The translations under genes and the position numbers were made by a program. Below are positions 58,364 to 64,000 of a stretch of DNA of 64,000 nucleotides, one piece after another. The notes beneath the pieces are model-generated. The model had not been told where the DNA came from. It saw only the letters and a list, made by a program, of their open reading frames with translations, and did no database searches. How positions within the stretch are numbered: the first letter of the stretch is position 1; each line of letters opens with the position of its first letter. The DNA is from Desulfurococcaceae archaeon (GTDB taxonomy: Archaea; Thermoproteota; Thermoprotei_A; Sulfolobales; Desulfurococcaceae): the NCBI GenBank assembly GCA_038845865.1, contig JAWBQJ010000001.1, positions 310,001 to 374,000 of the forward strand. The letters are read 5' to 3'.

Positions 58364-58936
58364 CTACTCGACTCTAGGTCGGCATTTACCGGTTTCGAGG
58401 CATATTTCAAGGTACGTCTTATCGATAGTGCTGATAGCGGTGTTCCTTTCGATTTTCCCAAGTAGGTCGTTTAGCTTAGTGACATCCTCCATCCTATCCA
58501 GCTCAACTTCCAGGAAGAACCCTACACCGAACAGTGTATCTAGTGTAGCCTTCATTCGGGGGGCTTTGTAAAGCTCACGCATCTTAGCAAACTCGGCTAT
58601 AGGCTTAAATCCGAGCTTCTCCACGATGCTTCTTAGAGTAGTCCACGCTAATTCGTCAACGACTATTTCCAGCTCTGTTCTAATTTTAAGCCCGGTGATA
58701 CCACGTTCCCTAGGGCCTTTATACGATACTGCATAGTGCGAGCTAGCATTGCATTTTCTTGTCCTAAACCTCAACGCTTCATCGGTTTTAACAAAGTCTC
58801 TGCAAGGATGCGCATAGTATATGTCTACCTCTAGGCAGGTATCTTCGTACTCGAAGCCATGCGAAGTTAAGACTCTTCTCGCTACCTCGGGATCGCGTAT
58901 AGCTAGCTTAACCTCCAGCTCCTTTTCCTCGTGCAT
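58364..58936 (-). CDS. CYTH-domain (triphosphate tunnel) protein, CyaB-like
   Basis: A 190-residue CYTH protein. ExExK signature is ELEVKLAI (residues 5-12), followed by YYAHPCRDFVKTDEALRFRTRK (basic strands) and AVSYKGP, RTELEIVVD, and a FFLEVELDRMEDV strand with acidic metal ligands, all of the triphosphate-tunnel fold. Possible reactions are thiamine- or inorganic triphosphate hydrolysis; adenylate cyclase is possible in the CyaB branch. ATG 58936 follows AGGTG. It lies 8 nt behind the HDAC-like gene and upstream of the Cas4-like gene, so it is mid-operon. Confidence 0.85.
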   Translation of the reverse strand: MHEEKELEVKLAIRDPEVARRVLTSHGFEYEDTCLEVDIYYAHPCRDFVKTDEALRFRTRKCNASSHYAVSYKGPRERGITGLKIRTELEIVVDELAWTTLRSIVEKLGFKPIAEFAKMRELYKAPRMKATLDTLFGVGFFLEVELDRMEDVTKLNDLLGKIERNTAISTIDKTYLEICLETGKCRPRVE

Positions 58937-58944
58937 GCTTACAC

Positions 58945-59970
58945 CTAGGTTGACGCCCCAGAAAACCTTTCCAGTGTTTTAGTAGCTATTTCAAGGGCCT
59001 TTCTGTACAGCGAGGGCGGGGTTGACGTGTGGTGCTCGTAAGTCTGCTCTATTCCGCGTAAACCGTGAACGAATGCCACTATGCCTCTTTGCAACCCGGC
59101 CCCGTAACCGCCTTCAAGCACTATGAGGGTTGGAGCTTTCAACCTTCTTATGAGCCTTCCAAGACTGTAAAAGGAGGTTTCCGTTAACCTGAGGTCTGCC
59201 AGCCCATCGTCTTCGAACGCGTCGAAACCAGCTGACACGACCAGCGCATCTGGCGAGTACTTTTCAAACAGATCTGAGACCATGGGTAAAATGCTCATGA
59301 AGAGGTCGTCGCCGCCTGCGGGAGGTAACACGATGTTTAACTTGAACCCGTACCCCTCGCCTTCACCTAGTTCTTCCGGGTACCCGGTGTGCGGGTATAG
59401 TGTACTAGGGTCCTGGTGGAAGTCAACTTGCAAAATCCGTTCCTTATAAAGTAGCTCCATCGTGCCGTTTCCATGGTGTGCATCGAAATCCAGTACCGCG
59501 ATCTTACTAAAACCCCTGTCTTTAAACCCCTCTACTGCGGCTACTGCGTTATTCATGAGGCAGAAGCCCTGCGTGGGTGCACCCAGTGCTTTACCCCTCT
59601 TACCTGCATGGTGTCCTGGTGGACGAGAAATCATGAAAACAGCGTCTTCATCACTCGCATACCTGTATGCAAGGTATAGTGTTGCGAGCGCGAGTTTTAA
59701 GCTATCCTTGGTAATGTACGTGTCTTCGTCTATTGTCGCGCTGGCGCTCCGAGAAAGCGTTATTAAGCGCTCCACGTAGTCCTTGGCGTGCACCCTACAC
59801 GCAATTCTAAAACCTTCTTTGAAATCCACCTGTTCACCACTTACATCGCTGAATTCTACACCAAAAGATGTCAGCGCTCTCCGTATTCTTACGACGCGGT
59901 TCGGGTTTTCCGGGTGCTCGAACCCCGGTTTATGCATGTACGTCGACTCTCTTACAATTAGCACCTTCAC
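58945..59970 (-). CDS. Histone deacetylase/AcuC-family zinc hydrolase
   Basis: Zn-dependent deacetylase or amidohydrolase of 341 residues. RPPGHHAG (catalytic His pair), FCLMNNAVAAVE, VLDFDAHHGNGT (Zn Asp and His) and VVSAGFDAFEDDGLADL (second Asp, substrate loop) are complete. VLEGGYGAG closes the active site. GTG 59970 is preferred: AAGGTG lies 6 nt before it, and it removes overlap with the DHH gene (frame open to 60018). Acetylpolyamines or acetyl-lysine proteins (for example chromatin protein Alba) are plausible substrates. Same transcript as CYTH and Cas4-like genes likely. Confidence 0.9.
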   Translation of the reverse strand: MKVLIVRESTYMHKPGFEHPENPNRVVRIRRALTSFGVEFSDVSGEQVDFKEGFRIACRVHAKDYVERLITLSRSASATIDEDTYITKDSLKLALATLYLAYRYASDEDAVFMISRPPGHHAGKRGKALGAPTQGFCLMNNAVAAVEGFKDRGFSKIAVLDFDAHHGNGTMELLYKERILQVDFHQDPSTLYPHTGYPEELGEGEGYGFKLNIVLPPAGGDDLFMSILPMVSDLFEKYSPDALVVSAGFDAFEDDGLADLRLTETSFYSLGRLIRRLKAPTLIVLEGGYGAGLQRGIVAFVHGLRGIEQTYEHHTSTPPSLYRKALEIATKTLERFSGAST

Positions 59971-59980
59971 GGAAAGCACC

Positions 59981-60994
59981 TTAAGATGTGTAAAAGAGCG
60001 CCTGGTATAGCGTTCCAACCAGGTTTTTCTTGTCGATATCTTTCGGAACCCTCACTATTGCCAGGTTCGGGTGACCGGCTATGTCCAAGGCAATGCCTTC
60101 AGCGAGCAGGTACTTAGCAACACGATAGGCCCTTCCGCCCGGTGCCTTGATGATTAGCAATGCGTAGCCCCTATTAGTGCTGGCTAGCATAGCCACGGGG
60201 GCTTTAAGTATTAGTGATAGCTTTGATGCGAGCGCGGTTGCACCCCGTTTTTTCCAGGCATGACGTGCATCTACAAACCGAAGGTCTCCAACTTTGACGG
60301 CTGTCACCGCGAGCCCCATTGCGATCTCCGTGACCTCCTTGTCCCTCTCCTCAATTATCTTCTTCACGGTGCTCCAAGTCGACTCATTTAACGGCATTGG
60401 TGAAGGCGTGGGGTCTGCGAGCCAGTTTATAGTCTTCAACCACAGCTCCTCGTTTCTAACCGCCGTTAGCGCCTTGGAAATCATTTTTGCGAGCTCGAAC
60501 AGCTTCATTAACCTCTCGGGTATCCGCTTACCCGCATCCATGTACTTTATTACCTCTACGAACTCGCGTAGCTTTGCATGTACGCTTACACCGTGCCTCA
60601 CGATCTCCTCGTACAGGAGAGTAGAGGTTGGTTTCTTGTAATCAACTATGACCTCGTCGAATACGTTTTTCAACTCGCTGGCTTTCTGAACGCTCGCGAT
60701 GTGGTGGTCTATGAACACTGCCCGTGAAGTCCCGAAGTGTGCTTTAAGGAGTTTAGTTATGTTCCCAAGCACTTCGCTATAGGGTATATCCAGGAAGAAC
60801 ACGGCCTCGTAGCCTCCTTTAATCTGCGAAAGTATGTACTTTATTTTATCTGGGTCTACGGGGATTTTTTCGAGGACCGCGCTGCCCTCTAACGGGTACC
60901 TCTTAGCGTGTTCCTGGCTATACGCTAAAAGCGCCACTGCCACCACGCCATCCGCATCCCAGTCTCCTAGTACGAGTACTCGTTTCTCCTCCAA
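59981..60994 (-). CDS. DHH-family phosphoesterase
   Basis: A 337-residue protein with the DHH signature. Motif I GDWDADGVVA (residues 8-17), an Asp in FFLDIPYSEV, motif III FIDHHIASV (DHH) and a later region with VDYKKPTST, then a C-terminal DHHA1-type domain ending SLILKAPVAMLASTNRGYALL. Close relatives include archaeal RecJ/GAN-like nucleases and nanoRNA/cyclic dinucleotide hydrolases; sequence alone does not decide. TTG 60994 follows AGGTG by 8 nt. First gene of the operon running leftward through HDAC, CYTH and Cas4-like genes and divergent from nurA. Confidence 0.8.
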   Translation of the reverse strand: MEEKRVLVLGDWDADGVVAVALLAYSQEHAKRYPLEGSAVLEKIPVDPDKIKYILSQIKGGYEAVFFLDIPYSEVLGNITKLLKAHFGTSRAVFIDHHIASVQKASELKNVFDEVIVDYKKPTSTLLYEEIVRHGVSVHAKLREFVEVIKYMDAGKRIPERLMKLFELAKMISKALTAVRNEELWLKTINWLADPTPSPMPLNESTWSTVKKIIEERDKEVTEIAMGLAVTAVKVGDLRFVDARHAWKKRGATALASKLSLILKAPVAMLASTNRGYALLIIKAPGGRAYRVAKYLLAEGIALDIAGHPNLAIVRVPKDIDKKNLVGTLYQALFYTS

Positions 60995-61072
60995 GGTGTA
61001 AGCACCTCTAGGGCCAGCCTAGTCAGTTATGTAAAACTGTTTTAGGTGTAATAACTATTCGAGGGTAAAATT

Positions 61073-62257
61073 TTGAAGTACATCGCCGACATAGTTGAAG
61101 AGCTAAGGCGCGGCGTCTCAAAAGGACTTAGGATTACCAAGGAAGACGTAGCTAGTAAGCCGGTTGAGCTCTTAGACGAGGCCCCCGAGAGGCAGGTAGA
61201 GGTGCTTGAAGGGCCCCTGGTAAAGGGCCTTGAAGTAATGCACCGTAAACCCGTATCGGATGTCTTCGCGCTTGACAGCGGTTCGAGGGTCATCGAAACC
61301 CCATACGTGTTCATAGCCGTAGGTGCCGGGAGCGTTTTCAGCAGGTTCAGCGGGAGGGGCATTGACGTCCCGCACACGGCATCCATACTGGGGCTTGAAG
61401 AGCCTCTTTGTAAACACATAGTCGTCGTACCCGAAGTAGAGCTCGGAGAAGGCGATGCGAGTGCTTTAAAAAGCCTGCCAGGAGTGCTCTCCAGCAATCC
61501 CATTGGGGTACCGTATACGAGCGAGTACAATAAACACCTCATACTAGTAGAACTTAGGCTAGCGGTGGAGAATTGCATTCTCAGCTTGTTTCACGAATCC
61601 AGACATTGCGAACCCGGTACAGTCGTGTTCGTTGACGGACCTCTCATCTACCCTCTACACGTTTCGGGGGAGATCGGGGTCCCAGGTAAAGATAGGGCAA
61701 GGATGTACCTAGAGGGCCTTCGCGAATTAAATATGCTGAGGGTTAGGACGTTAACAAAACTGGTGGAGAAAGGCATCGTGGTTATAGGTATCGTGAAAAG
61801 GCTTCTAAGAAGCTATTACCTGTCCAGCCTAGACCCGGCTAGACTATCTTTGAGCAAGGTTAACGATGAAGTGTACGTCTTAACCTTACTAGCAGGTAGG
61901 GGCTACGCGTCCGATAAACCGCTCCTCATAGGACCTGTAAAGGTAAAGCACGACGTGGAGAAGATGAATAGAATCGTGTGGTACGTTGTCATGCCCAGGC
62001 GGTTATACCCCTTAGCAAGCGGTCTAGGTAACCACGTCGTGTACCGCGTTGAAATACCTGAAAACAAATCATACACTAGCGAAGAGGCGCTGAACCACGT
62101 CTTCTACGACAGCGTTTACACCGGTTCACTACTACCTTTAAGCCTACTCGCGGTGGACCGTAGAGTTAAGAAAATCACCAGTTCCATAGTTACATACCTG
62201 CTCTACATGACGGGCCTTCCAGAGGAATCAACGGGTCAGTATATAAGCATTTTATGA
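61073..62257 (+). CDS. nurA: NurA 5'-3' nuclease
   Basis: DNA end-resection nuclease that works with the HerA translocase and Mre11-Rad50. The 394-residue protein shows FALDSGSRVIETPYVFIAVGAG (first acidic motif) and TVVFVDGPLIYPLHVSG (second), and a late HVVYRVEIPE. TTG 61073 follows GAGGGTAA. HerA begins either by a 4-nt overlap (ATGA at 62254) or 29 nt after the stop, consistent with a nurA-herA operon. mre11 and rad50 are not in the window. Confidence 0.9.
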   Translation: MKYIADIVEELRRGVSKGLRITKEDVASKPVELLDEAPERQVEVLEGPLVKGLEVMHRKPVSDVFALDSGSRVIETPYVFIAVGAGSVFSRFSGRGIDVPHTASILGLEEPLCKHIVVVPEVELGEGDASALKSLPGVLSSNPIGVPYTSEYNKHLILVELRLAVENCILSLFHESRHCEPGTVVFVDGPLIYPLHVSGEIGVPGKDRARMYLEGLRELNMLRVRTLTKLVEKGIVVIGIVKRLLRSYYLSSLDPARLSLSKVNDEVYVLTLLAGRGYASDKPLLIGPVKVKHDVEKMNRIVWYVVMPRRLYPLASGLGNHVVYRVEIPENKSYTSEEALNHVFYDSVYTGSLLPLSLLAVDRRVKKITSSIVTYLLYMTGLPEESTGQYISIL

Positions 62258-62286
62258 AAAATCTACAGGAAGGAGGGTTCAACTCC

Positions 62287-64000
62287 TTGAACTCGCACAG
62301 TATACTTAAATCGCTCGAAGACAGGCTCCAAACAGCTATAAAAATAGCGAGTAGTCTCGGCGAAATAGTCGGTTACGTTTCAAGGACAAGCCCCTCGTAC
62401 ATAGACGAGGAGGGGGGTTACGTAGTATTTGACGTGGACCCGGTTATGTACTTCCAGAATTTCCTTTCACTAGCGCAGGCTGGAAGCGTTCTTGGAGTGG
62501 TCGACATCAAGTCCCTTGACATGGTTAGCTTAAAGGTAATAGGTGTTGAGAGGAAAGACATACTTGCCGAGCTAGACCTGCCAGACATGTACTTACCAAT
62601 GCCACACGCAGAGGCTTCAGGACTTTTGACGAAAACGCGCATTAAAGCCAAACCACTACTAGCATATAACCTAGAGAAGGGTGAAGTGATCGCAGCAAAC
62701 TACGTCATCGAGCCGCAGAGCCCCGTGGTGCTGCTTAAGGACCCCAACATAATACAGAAGATCATGGGGTTGCCCTCGGAGGGTGTATTCCTAGGCTATG
62801 CCACGGTAGGTGATACCCCTGCGTTCGGCGGCAACGCCCTCCTTTTCCTACCTCTTAAAGCACTATATCAGCATGTACTGGTCCTTGGCACTACTGGTAG
62901 CGGTAAGACAACTCTACTTAAAAACATGATCGCGTCTATGTACTGCGGTTATAAATTGAACAATGAAAAGGTAAGTGTCGTCGTGTTCGATCCCAACAAA
63001 GACTACGTTACAATGCCCTTAAAGCCCTTGTGGAGCCCCGTAATAGGCATTTCCGAGGAAGAGCTTGAGCTGGCTAGGAAGGTGCGTAGCAGTGTAAAAG
63101 GTGTTCAGGGGGTAATCGTGCTACTTCCTATAACCAGAAACGTAGTTGAAGAACAGGGGGAAAAAGCCGAGAACTGGGCGCGGGTGCTCAAATCTATTTC
63201 AGAGGATTACTTAAACAGCGTACTCGGGCCAGTCACTAGCAGGTTTGAGTGGAACTACGAGGTGAAGGAGCTAGAAGTAGCCGAGGAGCCTACTTCACAA
63301 GGAATATTGAGGTTCGTAAGATCAAAAGTACTGGTAAACTACGGCACTGAAGTCGACGAAATAGAATACTACATTATTCCCTACGCTCTCAGGTTCGCAG
63401 ATTTCACTCCGCGCGAATTAATAGCGCTTAACCCCTACTTTACGCGGCAAGCCAAAGACGCATTGCAAAGAGTCCTCCACGCCCTTACCGCGAAGAACGC
63501 GCACCTCGAAACCATATACGATCTTTACGAGGCGCTGAAGGAGGCTAGGTTCAGGATGGATGAGAGGCAAAGCAGGCAGAGGGGCATAGTACTGGACCCC
63601 AATAGAGAGTACGTTGTTGAAATAGTCCGTGACTTAGCAATACATAAAAGCACGTTGGAAAACATGATCAGGCAGGTCGCCGCGATAATAGACACTGGGA
63701 TATTCGACGTCTACGTTAGGGGCCACGGAGAAAGCAAGTATCTTCACGAACCACCAGTAGGAGGTATGCTCGAAAAGCACTTTGAGGTCTTTAAAGGCTA
63801 CCCCATAGTAGTGGACTTGGAGTACCTCCAAGTACACTCGCGAGCAGACCCTGAGAAGACGATTAGCATAGTTGCGTTCAGAATACTCAATAAGATCTTC
63901 GAATGGAAGCTTTTACAAAGTAGACTTAAACTCGAAACTCGGCCGGTGTTCATGTTCATAGACGAAGCACACAGATTCTTCCCGAGTAGAGGGGGAGGAG
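62287..64000 (+). CDS. herA: HerA bipolar DNA translocase/helicase, C-terminus cut by window edge
   Basis: The first 571 residues of a hexameric FtsK-like ATPase that drives NurA in end resection. An N-terminal HAS barrel (GEIVGYVSRTS) is followed by Walker A VLGTTGSGKTTLL (residues about 199-211) and FDPNKDY; Walker B is FMFIDEAHRFFPSR at the very end of the window. TTG 62287 is preferred: GGAAGGAGGG (62268-62277) lies 9 nt before it; ATG 62254, overlapping the nurA stop, is an equally in-frame alternative. The arginine finger and C-terminal region lie beyond 64000. Confidence 0.92.
   Translation, partial: MNSHSILKSLEDRLQTAIKIASSLGEIVGYVSRTSPSYIDEEGGYVVFDVDPVMYFQNFLSLAQAGSVLGVVDIKSLDMVSLKVIGVERKDILAELDLPDMYLPMPHAEASGLLTKTRIKAKPLLAYNLEKGEVIAANYVIEPQSPVVLLKDPNIIQKIMGLPSEGVFLGYATVGDTPAFGGNALLFLPLKALYQHVLVLGTTGSGKTTLLKNMIASMYCGYKLNNEKVSVVVFDPNKDYVTMPLKPLWSPVIGISEEELELARKVRSSVKGVQGVIVLLPITRNVVEEQGEKAENWARVLKSISEDYLNSVLGPVTSRFEWNYEVKELEVAEEPTSQGILRFVRSKVLVNYGTEVDEIEYYIIPYALRFADFTPRELIALNPYFTRQAKDALQRVLHALTAKNAHLETIYDLYEALKEARFRMDERQSRQRGIVLDPNREYVVEIVRDLAIHKSTLENMIRQVAAIIDTGIFDVYVRGHGESKYLHEPPVGGMLEKHFEVFKGYPIVVDLEYLQVHSRADPEKTISIVAFRILNKIFEWKLLQSRLKLETRPVFMFIDEAHRFFPSRGGG

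Overview
The window is chromosomal DNA from a hyperthermophilic archaeon of the Thermoproteota (Crenarchaeota). I think a member of the Desulfurococcales is most likely, but the species is not identified. The archaeal signs are ribosomal proteins S27e, L44e and S25e, CDP-archaeol synthase, RadB, FAU-1, deoxyhypusine synthase, HerA/NurA, an intron-containing tRNA, tRNAs without encoded CCA, TATA/BRE promoters, many GTG/TTG starts and GGTG-type ribosome sites. IorA, a tungsten-type aldehyde ferredoxin oxidoreductase and an Mrp-type antiporter point to an anaerobic, ferredoxin-based metabolism.

Layout. 1-13.6 kb is housekeeping: iorA (cut by the window edge), a ribosomal/lipid/RadB block, a nuclease/RNA-kinase pair, the archaeal mevalonate branch (UbiD-type decarboxylase plus both aconitase-X subunits), thymidylate kinase, FAU-1 with a tRNA-Leu directly behind it, succinyl-CoA synthetase and pyrophosphatase. 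13.6-17.8 kb is the most unusual locus: an apparent RiPP cluster with a 39-codon three-cysteine precursor, a radical SAM/SPASM maturase, an ABC ATPase, an ABC permease and a small helical protein, divergent from a winged-helix regulator. 17.8-20.2 kb holds deoxyhypusine synthase, an intron-bearing tRNA-Met and a tandem pair of unknown paralogues.

20.4-41.1 kb is a cell-surface region: a 968-residue surface protein with a coiled-coil stalk and C-terminal anchor, a 1.4-kresidue subtilase (together like the tetrabrachion/STABLE pair of Staphylothermus), a pilin-like protein, a second member of the small helical family found in the RiPP operon, a Tfx-type regulator, an APC transporter, a metallophosphoesterase, a nucleotidyltransferase-like protein, and an operon of five proteins with class III (pilin-type) N-termini. 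A perfect 3 x 59 bp repeat carrying TATA, ribosome site and start codon precedes the second gene of this operon. About 1 kb after it (41.06-42.07 kb) has no intact gene.

42-64 kb returns to ordinary genes: tRNA-Gly with an odd C33, S25e, an ABC exporter, the Mrp operon, riboflavin kinase, aldehyde ferredoxin oxidoreductase, a decayed TnpB next to tRNA-Ile, an amidohydrolase-fold protein, SAM hydrolase, a second ABC exporter, a Cas4-like nuclease, a CYTH protein, an HDAC-family hydrolase, a DHH phosphoesterase, NurA and HerA (cut by the right edge). Two intergenic gaps hold C/D box sRNA candidates, one of them close to textbook form. All functional names are from reading translated sequence; no database search was possible.
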